This document shows, one piece after another, positions 35,100 to 47,888 of a DNA stretch of 64,000 nt. The number at the start of each line of letters is the position of its first letter. Position 1 is the stretch's first letter. The notes below the pieces were generated by a model that saw only the letters and a list, made by a program, of their open reading frames with translations, ran no database searches and was not told where the DNA came from. The translations under genes and the position numbers were made by a program. The stretch is from Tenrec ecaudatus (Eukaryota; Chordata; Mammalia; Afrosoricida; Tenrecidae): NCBI RefSeq assembly GCF_050624435.1, contig NC_134531.1:252354812-252418811 (forward strand). The letters run 5' to 3'.

Positions 35100-35805
35100 A
35101 GTTTTGTAAGCACCTGCCCTGTGTCCTCAGCTGTATCACCAGCAATGAGTGAGCCTTTCTGTTCCTCCTCATCCTTCCCAGGATTCTTCCTCTGTGTTTC
35201 GATTTCAGGTGTGTAGTAGTATTTTATTGTTGTTTCAATATGTAATTCATCAACAACATATGATGTTGAGCTTCTTATCATGTGCTTGTTTGCCATCTGT
35301 ACATTGCTTGTTTGGGGCTTTGCTCGTCAGTTTGAACTGCCCCCTCCCAATTAACTTGGCACTATTTTGTCACGTCTATGGTAGTAAGAGATTTTATTTG
35401 CAGTAAGGCTCTTATGAGCACAAATCCTTTTATCTTAAATGTCATGCTCACTCTCCAAGCTGTGATAGGGACTGGTTGTCATTGTTTAGCACACCTCTCC
35501 TATATATTAGTAATCGTTAGTTTCTGTGTTGCTCTTTGGTGTTGAAAATCTCTGGTGCTGACGCAGTGCATGAAATTGGCAATAATTGAAATTGTTTTTG
35601 AATTCACTCTTGTATGTTTTTTTATTTCAATGTCTAGTTTTAATTTTTGTTATTTTGAATTAAGATTTACTACTTATGTCTCCTGCCTTGAATATATTGC
35701 TGCTTCATTTTGGTTGTATTATGACATATTTTAATATTTAATATGCCATGTGTAACTTTCCTTTGTATTATTTCATAAGGAGTTTTTGTTGTTGTTGCTG
35801 CATTT
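35100..35805. other. Intergenic DNA downstream of the olfactory receptor
   Basis: AT-rich, with T-rich stretches at 35615-35700. On the minus strand this is the 3' flank of the receptor. No clear polyadenylation cassette was singled out. Confidence 0.4.
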
Positions 35806-35808
35806 AAA

Positions 35809-36774
35809 TCATTGAGCCACAGTAGCTCTCATTTGTTTCTGACTTTCCTGAGATTGCATCTTCAGAATTTTTTTCAGGGCACTTATTACTTCCTTATTTC
35901 TCAGGCTATAGATGAAAGGATTTAGTAAGGGAACTACAATTGTAAACAAGATAGCAGCTGGTATATCTTGGTCTCCTTCTTCCAGCAAGTTTGGTCGAAT
36001 GTACATGAAGAAAAGAGAGCCATAGAATAATGAGACGGACAGTAAGTGGGATGCACAGGTGGAGAAGGCTTTGGCTCTTCCCTCTTTGGATTTCATTTTA
36101 AAAATAGTGAAAAGGATTAAGACATAAGATATTAAGACACTGCCTGTTGTAAAGACTTGAATTGATTCTGAAAAGATAAATAATACTAGCTCATTGATGT
36201 AAGGGTCAACACAGGAGAGTCTGTATAAAGGAAGAATATCACAATAACAGTGGTTGATGTGATTATCTCCACAGAAAGCTAGCCTAAATAAAAGCCCCAC
36301 ATGAATCATGGAATGCAGATGTCCAGCTATGAAGGCCCCTGTGGTCAACTGAAAACAGAGTTGCTTTGACATCATGGTGTGGTACTGCAGGGGACTGCAT
36401 ATGGCCATGTAGCGGTCATAGGCCATTGCTGCCAGGAGAATGCAGTCTGCAGTTTTAGCCAGGCAGAGAAAATAAAACTGTGCCATGCATTCATAGAGTG
36501 AAATCATCCTGTCTTCAGAGAAGAAGTTCTGTAACATCTTGGGGGAGATGGCAGAGGAGCAGCAGGAATCCATCAGAGCCAGGCTGCCCAGGAAGATGTA
36601 CATGGGTGTTTGCAGACGGCGCTCCATGGAAATCAACACCACCAACCCAAGATTGCCCACCATGGTGATCAGATAGACGACAAAGAACATGAACGGGAGG
36701 GTCTTTAGTTCTGGATGATCCATAAATCTGGCGAGGATGAGCTAATTTTTCATTGTATGGTTTTTATCAGCCAT
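35809..36774 (-). pseudogene. OR5K-like: Olfactory receptor, OR5K type, N-terminal nonsense; open from codon 18
   Basis: A class A odorant-binding GPCR of the nasal sensory membrane. The open frame 36723-35809 gives 304 residues: GN in TM1 (23-24), PMYIFL (40-45), Cys79 for the disulfide, [10 protein letters not shown] after TM3 (100-109; V is usual where M106 stands), loop-2 cysteines 151, 161 and 171, SY in TM5 (199-200), KAFSTCASH before TM6 (218-226), and [12 protein letters not shown] in TM7 (265-276). Similarity to human OR5K receptors, from memory, is strong throughout. Upstream and in frame lies MADKNHTMKN, then TAG (36742-36744), then LILARF, matching the usual OR5K N-terminus with a stop at codon 11. 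Codon 18, usually Thr, is ATG. Use of that start would lose the N-glycosylation site NHT. The single coding exon and absence of indels suggest recent loss or an N-terminally shortened receptor. The C-tail is about 17 residues longer than I recall for OR5K. Confidence 0.9.
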
Positions 36775-36874
36775 ACCTGACTTCTTTGTTGAGAATTTTT
36801 TTTGAGAAGTACATGCTAATTTATAATAGACTCAATTCCAGTTTAATATATATTACTATTAATTTGTTTTTTGT

Positions 36875-37435
36875 TTTTAATCAATTTATTGGGGGAGCTC
36901 TTGCAGCTCTTATAATATTCCATACACCATTTGTATCAAACATATTTTTATATATGTTGCCATCATTTTCTAAACATTTACTTTGTATTTGAGCCATTGG
37001 TATCAGCTCCTCTTTCCCATCCCCCCTTGTGAGATTAAATTATACATTATTATTATTTTCATATATGATACTGTCTGCTGCTTCCCTTTACTCATGTTTC
37101 TAAAGTTCAAAGCCCTGGGAGTGGGGATTATGTGTCCATTGTTGTGATGGAATCCCTTTTCCTCCTCTACTCCTCACCCACCCCCTATCTATCTTTCCCT
37201 GCCTTTCTTGTATTCCTACTCCAATTTCCGTTCCTGAAGGGTTTATCAGACCTGGATTCCACATGGAGCGAGCTCTTACCTGTACCAGTGTACATGCTCT
37301 AGTCTAGCCAGAACTGAAAGGCAAGACTGGGGTCATGACAGTGGTGGGTGAGGAAGCCTCAAAGAGCCAGAGGAATATTGTGTGTTTCATCGGTGCTATG
37401 CTGTGCCCTAGTTGACTCATCCCTTCCTTGAATTT
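36875..37435 (-). mobile_element. L1 3' end (minus)
   Basis: Reverse tail (atttattgggggagctcttg) and 3'UTR blocks up to gtgctatgctgtgccctagt. It lies about 100 bp upstream of the olfactory receptor's ancestral start, so it could separate the gene from upstream promoter DNA. Confidence 0.8.
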
Positions 37436-38875
37436 TTGAATTGTTGAAATTTTTCTGTCCCAGGAGGGCAAGGAATTTTCGCTATAGTGCTTCCACGTGT
37501 CTCCTGGATTGTGTGTATGGCCAATTCTGGGAAGAGTCAATCTCCTAAAGCTATTAACTATTTATCATTTTTTCCCATCACATTATAAAGAAAAGCATGA
37601 TTGGATGCAAAAAGATGACTTTAAATGTCTTGGGGGGAATATTCAAACAGAAAAATGTCTGTGAGCCTGGTAAAGATGATTTATAATTTAAATTTATCAA
37701 ATGAATATTCTCAAGCTATTTCAATATTTAAAAAACCAATTTCAATTGTAGATGCCAAGCAATTTACTACATCTGAATATACATTTAAAAAACAAATTTC
37801 TTTGCAGTTGGGCAGTATTATATACAAGACTTCAAGACTTTTTATACTACTTGCAGGATTAAGAGGGACAATAATGTGTATGGATACAGAGATACGTAAA
37901 AGAGGAAAACAATGCACAAAATGGCCATTCTAAACCCCTTACATGGCATTTATAATATAATGCATGCATGCAATGTAAAATTACACGTGTCTGTACAAAA
38001 AGAAAGCTACCAAGAAAATGGAGAAATCTGAAATTTTAGACATGGATACATTAAATTATAAAGCTATGTCAAAAGCATGAGTAAAATTAAATGTTCAATT
38101 CAAATTGGGAAATTATTTACAATAACTATGAGGAAGATTCAAGAGAGCTCATATAAATCACTAGGAGAGAACACTAGAAAATAGATAAAAGAACAGGAAT
38201 TAAAAAATATCAAAAGAAACAGTTTTTAAATCGATTAATGTTTAGCTTTATGACTAATTAGAGAAACTGTTATGAAACCATAATGAAGCTATCGGTATTT
38301 TGCCAAACTTTCCCACTCATGACCCCTAATACTAGCAGAAACACTTTGGATTCATTCATCCTTCGATTTTGAATTAATTTTTCATGTTGAATTTTCAGAA
38401 ATGCTTTACTAAAACCAATTTTCTTTTTGTGACTCCTTCATTCAGTCTGCAACCTCCAATGGGAACCTACAGTTTAAGAGGCTTTGAAGATATGGCGAAA
38501 AAAGAACTCTTCTTCCTCATTGTTAGAAGTATAAACTGGTACAATCTTAGGATAAGAATTTGGTATAACTAAGGAAACATCTATGAAGGGAAAACGGACC
38601 AAAAATATTAGTGTGTGTGTAGGTTAGACAGTGGGAAAGAAGAAAATAGCTGGTCAAAGTGTAAGGTTAAGAGAGAGTTGTTATTTGCAGAGCATTATTT
38701 GGCATTAGAAGTAATCTAGAGATGATTTAACATATACAAGACGATATGCATAGGTTTACATGAATATAATATTTGCATATTATATCTTACTTAAGAAATA
38801 TACTTGGCTTTTGGAATAACAGGAAGTGTTCAAATCAGTCCCCTGCATGGGACCACGATAGTGAGAAAAACAGAA
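37436..38875. other. AT-rich intergenic DNA, nothing recognised
   Basis: Open frame 37625-37933 (102 codons) is AT-rich with no recognisable domain. Confidence 0.45.
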
Positions 38876-38879
38876 AAAT

Positions 38880-39045
38880 CCAAGCAATAGGACGTGGTAA
38901 AACTGCCACAGTGAGTTTCTGAGACTGGAACTCTTTACAGGAGTAGAAAGCCCTACCTTTCTCCCACAGAGTGGCTAATGGTTTTGAACTGCTGACCTCG
39001 AAGTTAGTAGCCCAACTCATAAGCACTACACCACCATATTTAATT
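38880..39045 (-). mobile_element. AfroSINE (minus), partial
   Basis: Reads agtgagtttctgagactgga, actctttacaggagtagaaa, acctttctcccacagagtgg, ttttgaactgctgacctcga, then agcactacaccacc (tRNA-like head). Confidence 0.8.
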
Positions 39046-39300
39046 CCTGTGATAACAACTGCCAGAATTAGAAATAGATGTTTCCACAATATTATGACTC
39101 TACGATACTGATATTACTAAACTTTCAGTTTATTTTAATAGCTTTCCATTATTTACCTGTTAGATTTGTCCTTACGGATAAAGATTTTTAACACATTGGG
39201 GAATGTTTATTTCAATCTACCTTTGTTTACTTCAGTCAAATTATAGATCCGTGTTCATTAACCTAATGTGTCTGCCCAGCACAAATGCTCTTCAAACACA

Positions 39301-39331
<31 letters not shown>

Positions 39332-40186
39332 TGCAATAGTTAAAAACTTAGCTTGTGTTCCATGGAATATGAAGTTTCTAAGAGGAGCTAGAGTTTTTAG
39401 AGAGATTTAAGAATAATGTTTAACTTTTAGATTTCTCAAGATAATTCTGACTCAACTCTTAGAATATTTGAGGCTAGCACCTTTAGGAAAGAGTGTAATA
39501 AACAATCATCTAAAATATACCTCATTGTATTTTTAAAAATTAAATTACCCTCGTCAACTTGAAGTTAAAAAATATCACTATTTGAAGTTTATATAATTTG
39601 ACATTTTTTTCTTAGTAAGTGTCTTATCACACCCAGTTTAAAATCACTCAACATGATAAGATTGCATGGAGGTATATAAGTTGATTATAATTGATCTGGT
39701 ATAAGTGAACTTTACATTGATATTTTATTTCTGTGTTAAATAAGAAAAGGGAAATAGAAAGCTCTCTAAAATTACATCAGGGAATGAAAACTAATATTTG
39801 AAATTAGAGCCCTTGCTCATATAATTTAATATGGAGGTAAATCTTGTACAAAAATGTGTTTATTGCTTATACTACAAGATAAAGATATTTAGGTTGCTAA
39901 AAATATGTTAGGAAATTTAATAGATTGAAAAACAAGAATCATAAGAAAAAGCACAATCCTAAAATCTTTGAGAATAAATATTTCTGGACATTAATATTTC
40001 TATTACCTGGACATTATTAGTAAGAGTTTTATAGAGGCCAGTTATTTGCTGCCTGATTTAAAACTTTGCAGTAGACTAAGTCATAAAACTCTATCCTCAG
40101 AATTGATTAGATGATTATTTACACCAACAAGTCAATGATAATATTTACATCATTGGCAGAGAATGGTTTAAAGGTACAAAATAATT
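39046..40186. other. AT-rich intergenic DNA with a (CA)n microsatellite
   Basis: (CA)n at about 39296-39331. Otherwise strongly AT-rich with no recognised gene or repeat. Confidence 0.5.
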
Positions 40187-40201
40187 CCAAAGGGATTTTT
40201 T

Positions 40202-41434
40202 CCAATGACATAATGTTTTTGAGAACTTAGTTACTCTTTATTTTTTCCCTTCTTTTAAAAAAATTGTTTTATGAGGGCTCATACAACTCCTATCACAATC
40301 CATCCATACATCAATTGTGTAAAGCTCATTTGTACATTCACTGCCCTCATCATTCTCAAAACATTTGTTCTCCACTTAAGCCCCTGGCATCAGCTTATCA
40401 TTTTTCCCCCTCACTCCCCACTCCCCCCTTCCTCATGAAACCTTGATCATTTATAAATTATTATTTTGTCATATCTTACACTGTCCAACATCTCCCTTCA
40501 CACACTTTTCTTTCGTCCATCCCCCAGGGAGGAGGTTATATGTAGATCCTTGTAATCGGTTCCCCCTTTCCAACCCACCCTCCCTTTACCCTCCCAGTAT
40601 CGCCACTCACACCACTGGTCCTGAAGGAATCATCTGCCCTGGATTCCCTGTGTTTCCAGTGCCTATCTGTACTAGTGTCCACCCTCTGGTCTAGCCGTAT
40701 TTGTAAGTGCGATAGTTTATTGTGCCAGCTTGACCGATAAACACAAGTAGGATTAACTGAAGGACAGAGGGATAAATGGCTCGGTGAGCCTCACCTTGGT
40801 TGTTCTGTGCCTCACTTTAAAGGGGTACACTACCTGTGGGATGCCTAGCCTGTGGACTATGTCGCTGTAAGTTGAGGTCCCTTTAAGCCCACACGATTGG
40901 AATGTTCATCTCTGGAGCTGGGGACCTACAGTTGATGACAGTTGGGGACCTGCCTTGCTGTTTGCTGCCTTGATATATATAGCCCAGCTCTCTCAAGAGA
41001 AAGGGACTGGCAACTGGCAGCTCTCAAGCCTTAAAGGACTGCTAGTCTCACTGCTTTATAATTTAACTGTTAATTTCTTGTATTATCTATCTGTATATAA
41101 TTTAATGGTTCATTTCTTGTATTATATATCTTTCTTTATAAATATATTTATATATAATTACTAGCAATCTGGTTTGTCTCTCTAGAGAACCCTGTCCAAA
41201 ACAGTAAGGTAGAATTTGGATCATGATAGTGGGGGAGGGGGGAGGGGAGAAAGCATTTAGGAACCAGAGGAAAGGTGTATGTTTCATCGTTGCTACATCA
41301 AACTCTGACTGGCTGTCCCCTCCCTGAGACAGTGAGAAGTCCAGTGGCCTACAAATGGGCTTTGGGTCCGCACTCCCCCCACCCCCACCCCATTCACAAT
41401 GATGATTTTTTGTTCTGATGATGCCTGATACCTG
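40202..41434 (-). mobile_element. L1 3' end (minus) with TSD, 3' extension and a nested LTR
   Basis: Flanked by exact ccaaagggatttttt (40187-40201 and 41435-41449). The L1 3' end proper starts at about 40262. The extra ~60 bp between it and the TSD (40202-40261) contains, on the minus strand, an AATAAA (in gaaaaaataaagag). This is consistent with a 3'-transduced flank. The 3'UTR (40270-41434) is interrupted by the solo LTR at 40708-41203. Confidence 0.82.
40708..41203 (+). mobile_element. Solo LTR, ERVL/MaLR-like (plus), inside L1 3'UTR
   Basis: A 496-bp element, tgcgatagtt ... ccaaaaca, with an exact 5-bp TSD gtaag (40703-40707 and 41204-41208). Its first 90 bp match, in reverse, the right end of the LTR at 43198-43674. 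Confidence 0.85.
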
Positions 41435-41449
41435 CCAAAGGGATTTTTT

Positions 41450-43192
41450 TTTGGCATTGACAGTGTACTATAGCCTGAGAGACCTAATCCCCTGAACATG
41501 ACAGTCATACTATTTTGGAAAAATTAAATGTATCCTTTGAGAACTAGAGAGTAAGACAAATGCCCATTTTAAACAATTTTTAAAACTCTTATTTTGGTTT
41601 CTATTCATTTGAGTTAGTAATTTTTGCCCTTATCATCATTCTGAATTTAATTGGAAGGACAAAATTCCCACTGGATTGATTAGTGAAATCTTCCTAGCAG
41701 AAGTGGGAACTGCGCTAGAATTGGCTGCCTCAGATGTGATATGAACAAAGGTGGGAAAGCAGAACTTCCACAACTTGAGAGTTTGTATAATTAGCTTACA
41801 ATCTCTGAAACCTTCTTTTGGACTTATATTCATAATGTCTTGATACCTTCCTAGAAGAACCTTTAAATTTGCTTGCAAATCTGAAAGAAATTTTTGAAAA
41901 TATCCTTTCCTCAAAGGACACTCAGAACATTTAAGGTATAACGGTACCATATTGTTGATTGGCGCTGCATCTCAATTTGTTTGCTTCATGTGTTCAGTTC
42001 TTAGCACAATTGAAACAACGACCAAGGAAGGGGCTTAAAATGAAAGAACTGTGCTGTTCCATAACCTTCAAGATGAGAAATCCTACCTCGGCGGTCAGCA
42101 GGGCTTTGGTCTCTTCAAAGGGAGAAGAAGGCGGATCCTGGAAGCTCCAGCCACCTTTGATTTACACGGGTAGTTTAAGTGCACCCCTCTTCTTACAGCC
42201 ATTTTCTTTCTGGGCACAATGCTGTTCTTTCTCCATGTCTCTTTTTCATTGTCGATGGGCACCAAGTGGATGGTGTGAGGGCCTACTCTATTCCAGCATG
42301 ACTCGTTTCACCGATAAGACCTTCAAAGGTCACACTCTTAGGTACAAGAGGTTAGAGCTTTAACATCTCTTTCTCAAACACAATGAATTCCATAACAGCT
42401 ACTAAAAAAACAAAGAAACAATATTGTTTTGAAATGGTAACATTTATTGAGTTGAAGGAGGTTGGGGAATAACTAGTTTTCCTTGCTGAAGGGTGTGTGG
42501 GGATGGGAAATAGAATTTTTATGTTATCCATGCTATGTCTGCAACACCTATTGATCATATAAGTTTAAATGTCCAAATGAAAATTGAATATAAACATTGT
42601 ATTTTAAGACTGGGTATTACGAGCCATCAAAGGAATGGGACTGTGTTTCATCACCTTGGGAGATTGGGAAGACAGAAAAGTTAGGGTGACTAGAACAGAG
42701 CCCTGTGATAGTCTGAAGTTGAGATTCGGTCAAATTGCACAGCATACAGAATGCCTAGTGGGAGGAGAACAGAGCGGTGTCGAAAGACAGAAAGCACCCT
42801 GAAAAAGATTAAAACAGAATGCCAAATGAAGGAATTTGAATTTTATCAGTAGATTCTGAATAAATTTACATAAGAGACTGACTTAAATAAATCTGAGTTT
42901 TGGAAAAACAAGTCTGGTTATGTGGGACTCATCTGTTTTTTCTTCGTGCTACATTTCACATGACAGTATGGCAAGTGATTATCACGCGCCTCTTACGGAC
43001 CATGCAAGATTAAAGCTGTGCAATACAGATGACTTTAATTCAAGATGCGTATACAAAACCCAACCAAACCGTGTTTGATAAATGTTGGTTTGCTTTTCTG
43101 ATCCTGACTTGTTTATCAAGAGTAGATAGATAATGCTTATAACAATGCAAAGCCGACTGCTAATAAGTCACAGTGATTCAAAGCAGTTGTAT
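41450..43192. other. Intergenic DNA, no recognised gene
   Basis: The plus frame 41959-42363 (134 codons) shows no domain, signal peptide or family resemblance and is likely chance. Confidence 0.45.
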
Positions 43193-43197
43193 TAGTC

Positions 43198-43674
43198 TGG
43201 GTACTTTAGAGAAACAAATCCACAGAAACTTATGTGTAAGAGAGAGTTTTATATAAAGGGTAAATGCACAGCAAGAAAACATCCCAACCCAGTGCTGCCC
43301 AAGCCCACAAGCTCAACATTAACCCATATGTCCAACACCAGTCCACGCAGTGATGCCTACTGCAGGAGGAAAGCCAAGTCAGTGAACGTGTAAGCCTCTC
43401 GGCACTGGCAGGGGTCATCAAATGACTTCTCCAGCACCCAGGGCTGCATCAGGGTAGGTCCATGTGGCTTATCCTCAGGGATGTCTTGCAGGAAGTGAGC
43501 CTTGAGAGCTGAAGTAGAGAATTGGCTAAGGTAGCTGCACCCTGGTCCGATCATCACAAAGCAAGACACCGTAGAACTAGAGAGGTGAGGCTCACTGAGC
43601 CATTTATCCCTCCGCCCTTCAATTTACCCCGCATGTGCTTATCGGCCAGGCTGGCACAATAAATAACTACCACA
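43198..43674 (-). mobile_element. Solo LTR, ERVL/MaLR-like (minus)
   Basis: A 477-bp element, tgtattagtc ... actaccaca, with an exact 5-bp TSD gcagt (43193-43197 and 43675-43679). Same family as 40708-41203 in the opposite orientation. Confidence 0.85.
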
Positions 43675-45026
43675 GCAGTACAAAGGCCACTTCCTACATG
43701 CTTGCCTTCTTTTTAAAAAATCATTTTATTAGGGACTCATATAACTCATCACAATCCACGTCACCCTGGCCCCAAAGTCCACCTTCTGCATTCCCTGGGG
43801 ACCTCGCCATTCCATTCCCTTGCTGTTCTGTTGCATCCCCTTAGTGTTTTGCCTTGGTGTGGTGGGATCAGATCAGATGCCATTCCCACATGTCTCCAGT
43901 GTTGTCCCGTGTAGGGCCATGGGCCAGTGAGGGGCATCATGTCTCATAGTGGGGCCGGCCATGTGGTACTCTCTGTGGATTGGCTGCTCTAACTGGGAAC
44001 ATCGCCCTCATGGGCCTGGTGAGCCAGGACATGTTCCACTCCCTCCTCCTCCCCCTTCATCTGTTCGCGTCTGCTCTGATCAGATATGTCCCTTTCCTAG
44101 AGCTGCAGATTCAATGCCATCTTTTGAAATAAATTCCTCTGGGGGGAGGGGCAGGTATCCACTTAGTAGTTGGGATTTGGGCCGGCCCCCCAGATCTCTC
44201 CACTGATTCCCCAATCCACGCCGGCATGTTGCATTCACATCTTGGAGCACTGGGTTGAAGTCTGGTCCCTCTTTCCCTGTGGCGATATAAACAATACCCT
44301 CCCCTTGGGTGGGTTAGTGCCCTGTGCCCCTGCTACCCATTTCTATATTATTATCATTTTTTTGCCTTTCCCCACCTCCTTTTTTAGTTGTCTACCATAT
44401 GTATTCCTGTATTTGGTCTGGTCCCTGCCATATTACCTGGTCCTCACCCAAGGAATGTTTGTATACAGTAGCTTTTTCCCCATGCACCCTTTGCATTCTT
44501 TTTTTAAGCTTACTTCAGCGGACTTATGTTGTACTTGTCCTTCTGTGCTGGCCTTACTTCGCTTAGCATGATTTCCTCCAGTTCTTCCCATGCAACGATG
44601 TGCTTCATACGTTCATCATTGCTTTTTAGCAATGCATAGTACTCCATTGTATGTATATACCACAGCTTTTTAATCCAATCGTCAGTTGATGGAAATTTGG
44701 GTTGTTTCCAACTCCTTGCAATTGTGAACTGTGCCGCAATGAACATTGGAGCACAGATGTCTGGCCTTGGTTTGTTTCTTACATTTTCTGGGTATATGCC
44801 CAGTAAGGGGATTGCTCGGTCACATGGTAACTTGATTTCCATGTGTTTTAGATATTGCCAGATAGATTTCCATAGTGGTCGTACATACTTACAAGTCCAC
44901 CGGCAGTGGATGAGAATTCCTGTCTCCCGACAGCCACTCCAACACCTGTTGCTTTCTGATTTTTTGAATTGGGTTAACTTTGAGGATGTTAGGTGGTACC
45001 TCCCTCGTTGTTGTTTTAATTTGCAT

Positions 45027-45552
45027 TTAAAAATCATTTTATTAGGGGCTTATACAATATTTATCACAATCCATACATACATCATTTGTGCAAAGCACAT
45101 TTGTACATTCATTGCCCTTATCATTCTCAAAACATTTGCTCTCCACCTAAGCCCCTGGCATCAGCTCCTCATTTATCCCCCTCCCTCCCATCTCGCCCCT
45201 CCCTCATGAACCCTTGATAATTTATAAATTATTATTTTGTCATATCTTTCCCTGTCTGACGCCTCCCTTTACTCACTTTTCTGTTGTCTGTCTCCCAAGG
45301 AGGAGGTCAAATGTAGATCCTTGTAATTGGTTCCCCCTTTCCAACCCACCCTCTGTCTATGTTCCCAGTATTGCCACTCACAGCACTGGCCCTGAAGGGA
45401 TCATCAATCCTGGATTCCCTGTGTTTCCAGTTCCTATCTGTACCAGTGTACATCCTCTGGTCTAGCCAGACTTGAAAAGTAGAATTTGGATCATGATAGT
45501 GGGGAGGGGAGGCAGCGATGAGGGGAGGAAGAATTTAGGAACTAGAGGAAAG
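45027..45552 (-). mobile_element. L1 3' end (minus), inner nested copy
   Basis: Reverse tail tcattttattaggggcttat to about ctagaggaaagttgtac. It ends in the A/T-rich tail of the L1 at 45553-47888, so it probably inserted into that tail. Confidence 0.78.
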
Positions 45553-47888
45553 TTGTACTTAAAAAAAATTTTATTTTATTTTTAAAAACATTTTATTAGG
45601 GGCTCATACAACTCTTATCACAATCCATACATATACGTACATCAATTGTATAAAGCACATCCATACATTCCCTGCCCCAATCATTCTCAAAGCATTTGCT
45701 CTCCACTTAAGCCCTTTGCATCAGGTCCTCTTTTTGCCCCTCCCTCCCCACTCCCCCCTCCGTCATGAGCCCTTGATAATTTATAAATTATTATTTTGTC
45801 ATATCTTGCCCTATCCGGCATCCTACTTCACCCCATTTTCTGTTGTCCGTCCCCCAGGGAGGAGGTCACATATAGATCCTTGTAATCGGTTCCTCCTTTC
45901 CAACCCACTCTGCTCTCTACTCTCCCAGTATCACCCCTCATACCCCTGGTCCTGAAGGTATCATTCACCCTGGAGTCCCTGTGCCTCCAGCTCCTATATG
46001 CACCAGTGTACAACCTCTGCTCTATCCAGATTTGCAAAGTAGAATTCGGATCATGGTAGTTGGGGGGAGGGGGCGGGGAAGCATTTAGGAACTGGAGAAA
46101 AGCTGTATTCTTCATTGGTGCTATGTCGCACCCTGACTGACTCATCTCCTCCCCTAGACCCCTCTGTGAGGGGATCTCCAGTGGCCAATAAATGGGCTTT
46201 GGGTCTCTACTCTGCACTTCCTCCTTCATTCACTATGGTAAGATTTTTTTAGATGAGCCAGACAGGATGCAACTTAGCAACGATGAAAAATACAAATTTC
46301 TTAAGATTTTTTTGTTCTGATGATGCCTGATACCTAATCCCTTAAATACCACGTGATCGCACAGACTCGTGTGCTTCTTCCATGTGGGCTTTGTTGCTTC
46401 TGAGCTAGATGATCACTTGTTTATTTTCAAGCCTTTAAGACCCCAGATGCTATCTCGTTTGATAGCCGGGCACCATCAGATTTCTTCGCCACATTTGCTT
46501 ATGCATCCATTTGTATTCAGATATCCTATTATGGAGGTGAGCATACAATTATATGATTTTTTGTTCTTTGATGCCTGGTAACTGATCCCTTCAGCACCTC
46601 GTGATCGCACAGGTTGGTGTGCTTGTTCCATGTGGGCTTTGTTGCTTATGAGATAGATGGCCACTTGTTTACCTTCAAGCCTTTAAGACCCCAGATGCTA
46701 TATCTTTTGATAGCTGGACACCATTAGCTTTCTTCAACACATTTGATTATTCACCCACTTTGTCTTCAGTGGTTGTGTCAGGAAGGTGAGAATCATAGAA
46801 TGCCAATTTAATAGAGGAAAATATTCTTGTAATGAGGGAGTACTTGAGTGGAGGCCCAATGTCCTTCTGCTTCCTTAATACTAAACCTCTAAATATATGC
46901 ATATAGCTCTATTTCCCCATCCACAAATATAGATATATTAGCATATATACATGCCTTTATCTAGACCTCTCTATAAATTCCCTTTTCCTCCCAGCTCTTT
47001 CCTCTATTTCCTTTGCCTTTTCTCCTGTCCCACCATCATGTTCAGTCCCCACCAGGGTTTCAGCAATTCCTCTTGATTATATTACCCTTGATCGTACCCT
47101 ACCAGGCCTCCCATACCCTCCTCACCACAGATTTGGATCATTTGATGTTCCCTTGTTCATGGGTTTGTTAACACCACTACCTTTCACCCCACCTCCCCCT
47201 CTCTCATGTCCCCCCGGAACTGTCGGTCCCATTTTTTTCTCCTCCAACTGTTCACACAGATCTGCAGAGATAATAACATGCACAAAAACAAGACAGAGCC
47301 AAACCAAGCAACAATATACAACAAAACAACAACATACCGATGACAAAAAAATACAAGAAAGAAAAACTTGTAGTTAGTTCAAGGTTTGTTTGTTGGCCTT
47401 TAGGAGTGTTTTCCAGTCCAGTCTGTTGGGGTACCACGCCCTGTCTCCAAAGTCCACCTTTAGCATTCCCTGGGGACCTCGCCACTCCATTTCCTTGCTG
47501 TTCTGTTGCACCCCCTTAGTGTTTTCCCTCTGCGTGGCGGGATCAGATCAGGTGCACTTGCCACCCTGTGTCTCCAGTGTTGTCCTCTGATGAGCTATGG
47601 GTCAGTCAGGGCATCATGTTTCATAGCAGGGCCGGCCACGTGGTCCTCTCTGTGGACTGGCTGCTCTAATCGGGAACATTGTCATCAAGGCCTGGTGGGC
47701 CAGGATGTGCTCCACGGTTTCCTCCTCCCCCTTCATCTGCTCCTGTGTGTTCTGATCAGATATGTCCCTCTCCCAGAGCTGCAGATTCAATGCCAGTCTT
47801 TGAAATAAATTATTCTGGGACCAGGGACAGTTGTCCACATAGTAGCTTGGATTGGGGTTGGCTGCCCAGACCTCTCCACTGGTTCCCA
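45553..47888 (-). mobile_element. L1 3'UTR copy (minus) inserted into the host L1 ORF2
   Basis: 2.3 kb of 3'UTR with the ~247-bp module twice (about 46330-46820). It is 5'-truncated within the 3'UTR, near tctccactggttccc. The host ORF2 text is repeated at both sides of the whole nested block: aatttgca at 45019-45026 and 47889-47896. Removing 45027-47888 restores contiguous host ORF2 order. Confidence 0.78.

Noticed and set aside
35149..35406. Plus-strand frame downstream of the olfactory receptor considered as a second receptor fragment
   Set aside because: No olfactory receptor motifs in any frame.
41959..42363. 134-codon plus-strand frame outside obvious repeats
   Set aside because: Considered as a small secreted protein or exon, but there is no signal peptide, splice support or family resemblance.
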